From the NCBI GenBank assembly GCA_958510825.1, contig OY294047.1, forward strand, positions 3,968,001 through 4,032,000: a stretch of 64,000 nucleotides of DNA, given 5' to 3'. The stretch is from Brachypterus glaber. Taxonomy: Eukaryota > Arthropoda > Insecta > Coleoptera > Kateretidae. Below the pieces are notes generated by a model, which saw nothing but the letters and a program-made list of their open reading frames with translations, did no database searches and was not told where the DNA came from. Positions within the stretch are counted from its first letter, which is position 1; each line of letters begins with the position of its first letter. Shown piece after piece: positions 30,201-40,604 of the stretch. Position numbers and translations under genes: made by a program.

Positions 30201-33200
30201 ATTTTATTTATTATTCTGCATAATTTCCGCCTTCTAATATCTTATTAAGTAATAAAATTTAATGATTGTATTTAGTGGTGTCACTCAGGGTTAACTGGTT
30301 CGGGGTTAACTGGATCACTTATGTCAATATTAATTAGTTCGGGGTTAACTGGGCCATGTCCAGTTAACCCCGGACCAGTTAACCCTAAGATATATCTAGA
30401 TCTAGATATATTTAATATATTATGTTGTCTATTTTTATGTTAGAATTAAATTTTATTTGATTTAAAATCGTTTTTATTCACAATAAATTACAATACAATA
30501 CATTTTTGTTAGTGGACCAGTTAACCCTGAGTAGTGGTCCAGTTAACCCTGCCCTATGGGGTTAACTGATCCAGCGGGGTCAACTGGTTTGTCGTTAATA
30601 ACTTTTTTTTATATAAATAATATTTGTCTGAAGTATTAATATGTTCTAACTATAGTATTAATCTACCTTTTGCTATAGAAAATATTTAAAAAATTGTTAA
30701 CAGGTTTTTCAAAAACTCGATATGAAAAAAAGCGGCCCAGTTAACCCCGACTTCTACTACGCTTTCGTTTTTAACTCTTTATGACCATTTTATCCTTAAC
30801 ATTTATTTGCTAGCCCTATGGTTTGTTATTCGTAACTGTACAGAGCAGTTCTCCAGGTTTTTAAGAGACTTTCTATTTTTGATAGACCTATAAAAAAAAA
30901 TTATTTTTAATTTTATATGTTTTTTTAGTTGTTAGCAATGGTATTGTTAACAGTTCTGTTAAACGATAAAAGAAGAAAAGACTATGAATTTAGCAGAACA
31001 ACTGCGTTGGCTCTGGTTTGGATTGGCAGCACTTTCATCCAGAAGCAAATGCTTCTACAGTAGCAGACTCCGAGGGTAAAAAATAAACGCGTTATTATTT
31101 GACACACGGTTCTAAAGCTATTGAAAGAATGCGGCAAAAAATGAGAAAGCAATATACTTGCATATAAAACTACGCACAAGTTCACGTTGAATTCGCTTTA
31201 ATGGGAGCGTTTTTTGCTCCTACCTCCCCCTTTTGTCATAGCTTTCTTAACGTGTGTCAGACTATACTGTACTTGAACAAGATAGTGATTCTGTATTTTT
31301 CTAGTGTACTAAAATATATTTTTCAGGATCTTTTATAACGACCATTGTCACTTTTTATATTGTACTATATTTGGTTGTTAACATTTTTCTTCTATTTGCG
31401 GCAGTTACGGTAAGTGTTTTATGCAATTTCAATACGTAACAAAACAATTAAATTTCATACATAATAACCTAATTCTTTTAACTTTTAATGAGTATAAAGT
31501 TTGTTTTAAGTTAGTTTAAAAACTAACCTTAACATTAACATGTTTGTTTAACCTTGTACTATTCTACTTAATTAGGCATCCCTCAAGTCCAGGACTTGTG
31601 TGGGCGGTAACTGGAACTTTTGAAACAGTTTTTAGGGGGGTGTCTTTGTTTTACTTGTCGCCTTCGCCAAATTTAAATTATTAATTAACTAAAAAAGGAA
31701 ATCGATGCGGGTGACAATCAGATTGCAAAGAAAATTCAAATAGTATATTAAAGTACTAGTTTCATAACATACGTTTTTAGCGCACGAGTACAAGTTTAGA
31801 AAACAAGCCGCTTGCGGCGAGTTTTCTAAAGTACTAGTGCGCTAGATATTATTATAATTATTATAATTATTATATTTTATATGTAAATATTGTTTTGTTT
31901 TAGTTTATTAGGTGTTTGACATATCCTTGGCTTTTATGTGAAATACTTGGATGTATATCAAAAATTGGCGCTTTGATATTTCATTTGATGTCACCAACTG
32001 ATAAATTGAGCCGTACTTTTATATCTGGTTCAGTTATATCTATAGGTAAGTAGAAATTCATATTTTGTTTTACATGTGACCCCCCCACAGGATTAAATAA
32101 TTGTAATATTTGTAGGAAAATATTTTTTTCTAAATACGCATTTTCATGATATGATCAGAGAGGCTGGGCCTCCTGAGGAGAGTTTAAAAAATATTATTAT
32201 CAGATTCAATTTCAGCAACCCGTATACAATTTCTAAATTACATCGGCACTTAGTGCTACTAAGAGTGCCGATGTATTGAAATCTTCGCCGAAAAGTCAAA
32301 ATCTTTGACCACGTTTTTTTCACATTTCTCTACGTTTTAGACCATTTTGATTCGAAATCAGTAAAAAAAATTTTTGCGTCCGTCTGTCTGTCTGTCTGGG
32401 TGTAAACTCTCTAACTCCATTTCTACATGAGATATCGACTTGCTCTTTTTTGCATATTGTCTCTTATCGTATTCCGAAGAGCTGATTAGATTTTGAGGGT
32501 AAACGATTGGGGGTAAGGGGGTAAAAATAGGGTAAAACTCCTATTTTTAGCGTTTTTTGTTTAAAATTAAGGCAATTATTATTGTATTTGGTTAATTTAG
32601 CACTTACATAAAAGATAATTTTAAATTGGTCAAAAAATGTTATAAACAACGTTTTCCTAAAACGCATTGTTTTCGAGATATTGGCGTTTAAAGCCCTATA
32701 AAAAATGTTATATACAGTTTTTTTTCTAGAATATAATGTTTTAAAGATACAGAATTTAAAACCAAACAAAACACCTAGTTTGAAATTTGCAAACTAGATG
32801 GCTCTAGTGTATAATAGTGCCGATGTTTTGACAGGGTGCTTGCAACGTTTCATCTAGTTTTTCTTAAAAACATGTATTTTGACGCACCCAACGTTCACCA
32901 AAAACAATCCCGAGCGAGAACTTTTGTTAACATACCTGTATGCCAAATTTTAAGCCTCTAACTTAAAGTGTTCTTAAGTTATCGTACATATGTGACTGGG
33001 CTAATTTTAACTGTTTGCAAGTGGATTTTTAAAGAGAACCGTTTGCAGGTGGACTCTTGTGTAACTTAGTACGTTTTGCAGGAGTACAAGATTTTCACTC
33101 TGTTTTGCACCAAAGTGAATAATTTTTTCTGCAAATAAACAGTTTTACTTATAGATTTATACAAGTATTATACTATTATGCCATTATCTCAGTTTTCATA

Positions 33201-33504
33201 GGGGATGTAACTTAGGCAGTTTTGCATATGATTCAATGTGATTATACCTGATATTTTTTTCTTTGTAGTTTTGGTTCTATGGTGGTGGCTTACGGTATTC
33301 TTTGCCCAGTTATCTTGGAAAACATGCCCCACAACCGAGGAAAAAGAGACCCAATATTCCTTAAAGCCTCAAAAAGGTATCCTAAAAAATACAAGACCCA
33401 CGTTTTTGGAGCTAAAACACCCAGTCACAGTACAAATCCTCGATTCACCAGCTTTGGACTCACCAGTTACTTATTTTCCAAACGACATGTATGGAATTAT
33501 TTAA
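27281..33504 (+). CDS. Predicted four-pass membrane protein (DUF4728/LAPTM-like topology), five exons
   Basis: Exons: 27281-27397, 30994-31075, 31327-31409, 31904-32045 and 33269-33504. GT-AG junctions agree in phase (0, 1, 0, 1), giving about 219 residues. The N-terminus has CICC just before the first membrane segment. Exon 3 is almost entirely a membrane helix (FITTIVTFYIVLYLVVNIF). Exon 4 has PWLLCEILGCISKIG, and the exon 4-5 junction forms the last helix with LVLWWWLTVFF. The loop in exon 2 has an N-glycosylation sequon (NAS). A soluble tail of about 55 residues ends at a TAA. The Cys pair, four helices and R..TYPWLL segment recall insect DUF4728/LAPTM-like proteins; this is a resemblance only and the function is unknown. 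Exon 2 is uncertain: a much better acceptor at 30928 opens another frame that extends helix 1 but hits a stop. Intron 1 is packed with transposons. Confidence 0.65.
27532..28351 (-). mobile_element. TTAACC-rich TIR element, copy 2 (inverted)
   Basis: About 820 bp, ends taggggacgacggggttaac and ttaaccctgacttccccc. Opposite direction to copies 1 and 3, with the same internal order of ggttaactgg motifs. It lies in intron 1 of the membrane-protein gene. Confidence 0.88.
28352..28642. other. Intron 1 spacer, unrecognised
   Basis: Of more balanced composition than its surroundings. A short minus-strand frame (GEGWEKYLLGRATKTSEKA) is open and may derive from an old mobile element, but no family could be assigned. 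Confidence 0.35.
28643..30758 (+). mobile_element. TTAACC-rich TIR element, copy 3, interrupted
   Basis: Same element as copies 1 and 2, split by the foldback at 28914-30186. Removing that insertion and one CTA restores the order ttttacctaatatactgag seen in copy 1. Confidence 0.9.
28914..30186. mobile_element. Large foldback element with 3-bp target duplication
   Basis: 1273 bp, almost wholly two inverted arms starting tagaccagggtcgataatttt. The arms share gacgagaatataacaaaaat and gtcctatggaaaaaaattaa. The flanking duplication is CTA (28911-28913, 30187-30189), verified against the empty site in copy 1. No protein is encoded; open frames inside are shadows of the arms. Confidence 0.9.
31546..31714 (-). 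mobile_element. SINE fragment (body and tail)
   Basis: Reverse-oriented, diverged copy of the SINE at 60486-60742, from the tail side (taaccttgtactattctact) to the body (cgccttcgccaaattt). The tRNA-like head is missing. It lies in the intron between exons 3 and 4 of the membrane-protein gene. Confidence 0.8.
31727..31855. mobile_element. Hairpin MITE
   Basis: Starts gaaaattcaaatagtatatt and shares the core gcgcacgagtacaagtttag and caagccgcttgcggcgag with 12417-12637, in flipped core orientation. It lacks the outermost arm of that copy. Confidence 0.78.
32237..32832. mobile_element. Possible TIR element in intron 4
   Basis: acatcggcact near 32238 is mirrored by agtgccgatgt near 32815. Inside are a small hairpin (cggcacttagtgctactaag) and a gtctgtctgtctgtctg run. 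Boundaries and family are uncertain. Confidence 0.45.
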
Positions 33505-33781
33505 TAATCTTTAGTATTTAATTGGTGTGACCTTGTCCACCACAGCACAGAAGCGAGGGTAGATGAGTAACGCACACGCTCATACGATGCTTTGAAGTGC
33601 TGATCATCCTGATTTATTTTAAAAAACTTGGTTGCTAAAATTACACAGCCGCACAAAAAAAGGTCAAGAACTTTTTCAGAGACCATTGTAGGTATTCCTA
33701 TGTATTTTGAGGCGCTAAACCCGAATTTGAGGTCAAAATGTCTCCTCATCCGATTAGTTTTCGAGATAACCTCAAATAAGT

Positions 33782-33839
<58 letters not shown>

Positions 33840-34110
33840 TATGTTTTCACCACCAGCCTAAAAGCACATCTTTATTACTGTTTTTTTCATTGGTAGAAAT
33901 ATTATTTCTCTACCTATGACGTCAGAGGTTCTAAAAATAAATGAAATTGCACCATGGTTAATAATGAATTTTTATTCACCTGTTTTGGCATCTGACGTTT
34001 CACATAATTATTAAATCACATTGCTATTTACAAGTGTCTTTAGGCTCCAAATTTATTTATTGCATGATAAATTAAAAAATATTAATTAAATTAGTACCTA
34101 TAAAACATGT
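33505..34110. other. 3' flank with (TAA)n microsatellite
   Basis: Contains a TAA trinucleotide run at about 33784-33838 and, just before it, a block (33640-33775) that recurs inverted at 45945-46075. The nearest AATAAA to the membrane-protein stop codon is near 33935. Confidence 0.65.
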
Positions 34111-36155
34111 TGTAACTAGCAGGTTTTCCCTAATCTGATATTTATAGGAAAATTGAGCATTAGTCAAAAATTAATACTGGTAAGATACAAAGATAAAGTT
34201 ACGAACAAAAGAAATTAGATAAATTTCAGATTAAAAGAAAACTCAAGTCACACTTGCAACGGCAGCTTTTCATCGGCGAGCAGGGTTGTGGGTTATAAAC
34301 GGTTAGAAATACTTACAGATAGATTGTTGATATGGGCGCCAAGATCATCGTACACTACAATGGATATTATTTTAATGATTGATAAATGACCTAAAAATCA
34401 ACCATTATTGGTGAGTATTAGTATACTTTTTAGATTAACTATTAACTTTGAGGGATAGGTATTAAAATGAGAGAAATGTTTTTGGTTTACCTGTTATAAT
34501 AATAATAATCTGCTGTGGAAAAGTACAAAATAAATATACTCTTGAATAACGTTATTCGAGGTTCACAAATATATATATACATATATATATGTTTTGGGTT
34601 ACACACAGGTAAACTTACTTAAATGTAATAAAAAAATTATAAAATGCGATTAATTGAAAATATGTGTTAAGCACTTATTTAAATAGTTACGATAATAATA
34701 AACTTAAACGCTCCATGCGTTTCAATAGAAAAATTAAAGTTGTTTTTTAAAAAGATATGTCGATAGGAGGTACGATATAGTCTTCGAAACTCACGTGATA
34801 TTGAGGTAAAGTGTTACCTAACATTGGACACAGACAATACTACGTTCTCATCGGTTTCACCAAGAACTGCACAGATAGGTGGTAGATTATGACTTCTTCA
34901 TGGTGATAGGAACTCATACCTATGTTTGGTAGTTGCTTATTTTGGAACTCGATGAACAACATGGTATCACCTGGTTGATGGGAAAACGATATGCATGACG
35001 TGATTCATACAGGAGATAACCTCAAATATACCACATGGGCAGATATCTTCTAATATCCGTACGAAGATATCCATACGAAGAACCCTTATTTTAAGGGATT
35101 CTTCTTAGACACGTACGCACATGGCCAAATCAATGGACTCATTGTACATCTAATTAGATAATTAAAATCACTAAAAGAAAATTCGAAACATGAATGCTAG
35201 AATTTAGACTCGAAGAGCAAAATGTCACGCCGCCTACTACGCATCAGGTTTTTGCGCTTTCCGAAATTTTTGCGACGTTGTCGGATGTATATTTTTAGAA
35301 AAATACATATTTTTAGAAAGATAATAAATGGTATTACAGAGAATATGTTATGGTATATTACTTAATAATGGAAAATAACAACCAATAACATCCAGCGATA
35401 ATTTTAAGAGATAGGAAATGACGTAACCACACCGTTTACATCATGTAACCGGACGGAATTCGTCGATCCACAAAAATGTGAGAGATAATCGATAAACCAC
35501 GGCAACACTGTTGATATGACCTTTTTTTTGACATTTATAACCTAAAAATTGAAATTAAAAACATTACAAAAGTTATTTAATTTAATATTAATAATCAGAG
35601 ATAAAAATAATAAAGTATCTTTATTATATGTGTGCTCCAATCATTTGTGAAAGTATTACATCTATCGGAGACATAACAACAAAAAAACACGATATGAAAA
35701 ATATTAGAGAAACCTTAATTTCTCAATAACTATGGAATAGAAAGGTGAGATATCTTTGTATTAATGTTAATTATCTATGAATAGAAATATATTAACCTAA
35801 TTTAGCAAAAAGATATGGATCAATAAATCAAAAATACATATTTTTAATTTCAAGAATATAGCCATAAAATTATCAAAAACAAATATTCTAAGACACATGT
35901 TCATTGTTTTTAGGTAGAACTTAGTGAGAAACATCTATTGGAACAATATGAAACATTAACAACAGAATATATGACCACATAAGTGAATTGCATCAAAATA
36001 TGCGTTTCGATAAACGAAGAAAGTGATTTATCCAAAAAACAATGTTGTGCCTTATTCAGACAAAGATAATCTGTATTATGTGCTATAATAATCTAAAGGT
36101 ATTTATACGATAATAAAAATTAAGAAAAATAAAGTAGAAATTTTCAATTGCTACA
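34111..36155 (-). repeat. 3' LTR of the Ty3/gypsy element
   Basis: 2045 bp, unusually long for the group. In element sense it starts tgtagcaattgaaaa and ends agttaca. A TATA-like stretch (cgtataaatacc) lies about 50 bp inside its element-sense start at 36098-36109. Confidence 0.95.
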
Positions 36156-36175
36156 CCACCCCTCTCCGAAAAAGA
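36156..36175 (-). promoter_or_regulatory. Polypurine tract
   Basis: In element sense ttcggagaggggtgg ends exactly at the 3' LTR boundary. The purine run GGAGAGGGG fits a plus-strand primer. Confidence 0.75.
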
Positions 36176-36590
36176 AAAATTAAACCCAGTTTAATTTTTT
36201 GCGATAATTAAATATCAGACAATTAACTAAAAAAAACAATTTCAAAATAAATTGAAGGGTGTATATTGTAAATAGTCCATGATTCTATATAGTAAATGAT
36301 ATTTGATGGGTAGTATCTTACGCGTACAAAACGTTAAATTAATGGGTAGTATCTTACGCGTACAAAACGTCCAGATAGGAGACACAATCGAGAACTATAT
36401 ATAAAAATTTATGTTTAAGTTCGTCACAATCGGGGTTTGATCATCAAATGATCGACAAAATCGGGAAAGTTTATACATCTAAATCACTTCTAGAATCAGG
36501 AACCATTTAGAAAACTAAAACTAATTTAAGATAAAGATAAAGTTATAGATACTAAAAACTAATTAACCTAGGTATATACAAAGCTTTTAA
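36176..36590 (-). other. Retrotransposon 3' non-coding region
   Basis: Between the pol stop and the polypurine tract. It contains a direct repeat of about 33 bp (gggtagtatcttacgcgtac followed by aaaacgt, at about 36307 and 36343). No env-like ORF. Confidence 0.65.
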
Positions 36591-39500
36591 CTAACCAACG
36601 GAAACATCTGAGTTAGAACCATAGTACGGCTTTAAATCTTTGATGTGCCAGGTACCAACATCAGTTTTGTTTGTTACATTAGTTAAGCGATAAACGGTTT
36701 TAGATAGTTTCTCTGTGACTTGACATAAAATAAACTTCGGTGCCAACTTTTTGGAAAAGTTATTTGCGGCTGAAGATAGAATTTTATTCTTACGCCATAC
36801 CTTGTCACCTACTGAGAATGAAACATCTCGTTTACGTAAATTATAAGCTTTTTGATTCTTAACATACGAATCATGCATATGCTTCTTTACATCACTGAAA
36901 ATATCCTTGAGATGTACAAGATCTTCTACAAGATTATCTCTATTTCCAGCTTGTAACTCTATTTCTTCGGTACTATTTAGTTTACCGTAGAAATTTCCAG
37001 TTATAGGTATGTTTCTTCCAAAATTCAAGAAACACGGGGAATATCCAGTTGCTTCATTAACAGAAGTGTTAATGGCATATTGGATTTTAGGTATTTCAAG
37101 ATCCCAATTTTTGTGATCTTTCACATAGCTGCGGATAGCAGTACCAACAATTTTGTTTTGTCTTTCTACAAAGTTCACTTGGGCATGATATTTTGGTGTA
37201 TACCAAATCTTCTGAACTTTATATTTTTCGGCAAGTTTCTTAAACTCTTTTCCGGCAAATTGAGGACCATTATCTACAGTTATAAATTGTGAAACTCCAA
37301 AAACAAGAAAGACTTCTTCCTCAATAAATTTAATTATTGGGGCGGCAACAGCCTTACGTAAGGGATGGATAAGGGTATACTTAGTTAACCAATCCGAGAC
37401 AACAAGTATATAGGAATTGCCTTTTTTACTGCGAGTCATTGGACCAATTAAATCTGCAGCTATTACCTGCCAAGGGTAATCGACAGTTTTCTCAGAACCC
37501 ATCAAACCAGCACGTGCTGTATTAGACGGTTTCTGTGCTCCACAGACTAGACAATTTTTACAAAAGTTCGCTATATCTCGCCTAATTTTTGGCCAAATAT
37601 ACAACTCTTGCACTCGATATAGTGTTTTTAGAAAATCAAAATGACTTGCAGTCGAGGGATCGTGACAAGAAGCAATTACTTTTTTTCGAAGAGATTTAGG
37701 GACAAAAATTTTCCATTCCGGAATATTGCTTTTCATAGGAAGCTGATTAGATACAAATTTATAGATAATGTTATTCTTCACATCAAATTGAGGATATTTA
37801 TCGGGAGATTCTATGATACTATTTTTCAGATCTATGTACCATGGATCAAAGGAAGTTTCAGGAATGTCAATAACAGATATTTCTTGCTCAGGATGTGGAA
37901 TTCTAGACAACGCATCAGGTACGATATGTGCTTTCCCTTTTCGATGCACTAGGTCAAAATTGTGTTGTGCTAGTTTAACACTCCATCTGGCAAGTTTACC
38001 AGTAGGTTCTTTCATATTGTTTAGCCAAAGCAAACTATAGTGATCAGTAATTACTGTAAATTTATGAGGACTACCTTCGATGTAACCTCTAAATTTATCG
38101 ATACAAAAGATAACAGCGAGACATTCACGCTCAGTAACACTATAATTTCTCTCTGCTTTCGATAAGGATCTGCTGCAAAATGCAATAACACGTTCAGTAT
38201 TACCTACATTCTGTGTAATTAAGCCACCAATTCCACGGTCTGACGCATCACATTGAATGGTCATAGCTTCGTTGAAATTTGGACTACAGAGAATTGGGGA
38301 AGATACTAAAGCTTCTTTTATCTTTATAAAAGAATTTTCCGCTTCAGGTGTCCATTGGATAGGTTGTTTTTTCTTCCTGGTCTTCAGTAGCTCATTTAAA
38401 GGAGAAACAATAGTGGAAAAGTGATTTATAAATCTACGGTACCAAGAACACAAGCCTATAAACCTTTTAACTTCGGTAGTATTGGAAGGACGAGGATAAT
38501 TTATCATTGCAGAAACTTTTTCGGGGTCGGTACGTAAACCTTCGGAATCAATTATAAAGCCAAGGTATTTAAGTGAAGTCTTAATAAATTCACACTTATT
38601 AAGATTAACGGTAAGATTTGCATCCTTAAGACATTCTTTAACCTCATGAAGTAATTTCATGTGTTCAGATAGAGTTTTGGAGATAATGATAATATCATCA
38701 AGGTAAACAAAAATATGAGGAAAAAACTTAGGTCCAAATAACTTATCCATAAGCCTTTGTTGATTTTGTGCTGAATTGCAAAGACCAAATGGCATTACTT
38801 TAAAATGAAAAAGACCTCTGCCAGGAACAGCAAAAGCAGTTTTTTCTCTGCTAGACTTTTCTAAAGGTATTTGCCAAAAAGCTTTACGTAAATCTATGGA
38901 AGAAATGTATTTTGCATCTTTCAGAGAGTTTAGGATGCTATCAATACGAGGAAGGGGATACGAGTCTTTTTTAGTTATGGAATTTAGTTTCCGTCCGTCA
39001 AAACAAAATCTATACTCACCCGATTTTTTCTTTGTCAGAAGGACTGGAGAACACCAACCTGACTGAGATTCCTCGACAACACCCAGTTTCAACATTTCAT
39101 CTAGTTCTTTATTAAGTATTTCTAATAGGTAAGGTGACATTGGATATTGTTTTTGTTTAAAAGGTTTTTCTTTGTCAGTGTCTATTTCAAAAACAATTTT
39201 ATCGGTAAGGCCTAATTTATTTTCATTAGTTACTTCACTAAAAGAATCGATAACGTTTTGTGCCCTTATTTTATCTTCTAAATTTAAATTATCGAGACTG
39301 CATAATTCAGAAAAATTATTGGGAAAGGTAAATTTTTGTTTTAAGTTATTGGTAGTACATGGTGTTGACCAAGTATTATTTCTGTAATCTATAGTTATTT
39401 TAAATTTTTTAAAAAAATCTATTCCTAAATAAAAAGAATGTTTTAGGGAAGGTACGACAGAAGCTCTAATTAATTTACAGTTATTCTCTACTGTGATAGG

Positions 39501-40586
39501 TAATATAACAAAACCAGTAACACACTGTGATGCGCCATCAGCTGTGTTAACATTCGAAATCATACTTTTATTGATTTTTAAACCAAGTTTTTCGATAATA
39601 GGAAGACCGGCTGATCCTATGCAACTATTTGTACAACCTGAGTCTAACAAACCACGAACTGTTATACCAAGTATGTCGACATCTATATAAGGACGGTTAT
39701 CGTTTTCTTTTTGTGAAAATATGGGAGATACAGCAATATTTTTAGAACTGGAATAAAATGCTTTCACTGTAGCAAGCCAAAGATTCCAATCAGATAAGTT
39801 AAATCTACTTTGTACAGGGTACTTAATAGAAGATTCTGAGGTATAGTTAATTTTACTAGATAAGGTATTTTGTTTGTTTGAAGATAAGGAAGAATTTATT
39901 GCAGGTACGGCATTGTTTGTGTGCGCGGCATTTTTCCCACTTACTGTCTTTTTCAGTGTTGCGGAAATATTTGTATATACGGCATTTTTAATTGGTAGGC
40001 AATTATTCTCAGATACGGTATTTTTAATGGGGCGGTAATTATTTTCAGTCGATACGGTATTTTTAAACGAACGGTAGGTATTTTTAGATACAGTATTTTT
40101 GTTATCATTTTTTAAGGAACGATATTTATTTTTAGGTACGGTATGTCTTGTCTCGTCAGACTTGACTATAGGTAAAAGATTTTTCGTTTGTACGTCGCGA
40201 CTCATACATACGGCTTTATCATGAGATACGGTAGGAACTATAGGTAAAACATTTTCGGTTAGTAAAATATTTTCGGTAGGTAAAATATTTTCGGTAGGTA
40301 AACATTTTTTATTAGTTACGGTATTTTTCATAGGTACGGCATTTTTTGTAGGTACGGTATTTTTTATAGGTGCGGTATTTTCTATAGATACGGCATTTCT
40401 ATAACGGGCATTATATTTACAAGGTAAGGGGGCGGTATTTATAGATACAATATCTTTGTTAGGTACGGTATTTTTACTAGGGGCAATATATTTACAAGAT
40501 AAGAAAGTTTTATTTACAGTTAGGGGTTTTGGCGACTGATGCATATGTTCAGGTTGATGAGGTGGCCTGTGGCCTGCAGTGCACAC
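36591..40586 (-). CDS. pol: Pol polyprotein (protease, reverse transcriptase, RNase H, integrase)
   Basis: 1331 residues counted from the GTG codon at 40586; there is no nearby ATG, and expression is expected by -1 frameshift from gag. Residues about 35-235 are a spacer of degenerate KNTV-like repeats. Then the aspartic protease (LLDSGCTNSC, Asp315); reverse transcriptase (IDLRKAFWQ with Asp565; FVYLDDIIII, Asp630/631); RNase H (IQCDAS, ERECLAV, TDHYSL, VPDALSR); integrase with an HHCC zinc-binding region (His975, His982, Cys near 1009-1015) and a D,D35,E core (Asp1045, Asp1105, Glu1141). The C-terminal 190 residues include a basic segment and ...TDVGTWHIKDLKPYYG, common in gypsy pol tails. 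All catalytic acids are present and there are no internal stops, so the protein may be functional. Shorter plus-strand frames across it are shadows. Confidence 0.96.
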   Translation of the reverse strand: MCTAGHRPPHQPEHMHQSPKPLTVNKTFLSCKYIAPSKNTVPNKDIVSINTAPLPCKYNARYRNAVSIENTAPIKNTVPTKNAVPMKNTVTNKKCLPTENILPTENILLTENVLPIVPTVSHDKAVCMSRDVQTKNLLPIVKSDETRHTVPKNKYRSLKNDNKNTVSKNTYRSFKNTVSTENNYRPIKNTVSENNCLPIKNAVYTNISATLKKTVSGKNAAHTNNAVPAINSSLSSNKQNTLSSKINYTSESSIKYPVQSRFNLSDWNLWLATVKAFYSSSKNIAVSPIFSQKENDNRPYIDVDILGITVRGLLDSGCTNSCIGSAGLPIIEKLGLKINKSMISNVNTADGASQCVTGFVILPITVENNCKLIRASVVPSLKHSFYLGIDFFKKFKITIDYRNNTWSTPCTTNNLKQKFTFPNNFSELCSLDNLNLEDKIRAQNVIDSFSEVTNENKLGLTDKIVFEIDTDKEKPFKQKQYPMSPYLLEILNKELDEMLKLGVVEESQSGWCSPVLLTKKKSGEYRFCFDGRKLNSITKKDSYPLPRIDSILNSLKDAKYISSIDLRKAFWQIPLEKSSREKTAFAVPGRGLFHFKVMPFGLCNSAQNQQRLMDKLFGPKFFPHIFVYLDDIIIISKTLSEHMKLLHEVKECLKDANLTVNLNKCEFIKTSLKYLGFIIDSEGLRTDPEKVSAMINYPRPSNTTEVKRFIGLCSWYRRFINHFSTIVSPLNELLKTRKKKQPIQWTPEAENSFIKIKEALVSSPILCSPNFNEAMTIQCDASDRGIGGLITQNVGNTERVIAFCSRSLSKAERNYSVTERECLAVIFCIDKFRGYIEGSPHKFTVITDHYSLLWLNNMKEPTGKLARWSVKLAQHNFDLVHRKGKAHIVPDALSRIPHPEQEISVIDIPETSFDPWYIDLKNSIIESPDKYPQFDVKNNIIYKFVSNQLPMKSNIPEWKIFVPKSLRKKVIASCHDPSTASHFDFLKTLYRVQELYIWPKIRRDIANFCKNCLVCGAQKPSNTARAGLMGSEKTVDYPWQVIAADLIGPMTRSKKGNSYILVVSDWLTKYTLIHPLRKAVAAPIIKFIEEEVFLVFGVSQFITVDNGPQFAGKEFKKLAEKYKVQKIWYTPKYHAQVNFVERQNKIVGTAIRSYVKDHKNWDLEIPKIQYAINTSVNEATGYSPCFLNFGRNIPITGNFYGKLNSTEEIELQAGNRDNLVEDLVHLKDIFSDVKKHMHDSYVKNQKAYNLRKRDVSFSVGDKVWRKNKILSSAANNFSKKLAPKFILCQVTEKLSKTVYRLTNVTNKTDVGTWHIKDLKPYYGSNSDVSVG

Positions 40587-40604
40587 CTCAGCAATTAGTT
40601 TCCC
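40558..40604 (-). promoter_or_regulatory. -1 ribosomal frameshift signal (gag-pol)
   Basis: The element-sense heptamer GGGAAAC at 40604-40598 is in gag frame as G GGA AAC, immediately followed by the gag stop UAA. Slipping one base back enters the open pol frame with no stop. After a 7-nt spacer comes a 7-bp stem (TGAGGTG at 40590-40584 with CACCTCA at 40564-40558) enclosing a 19-nt loop. Heptamer, spacer length and stem match known -1 frameshift sites. Confidence 0.88.
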
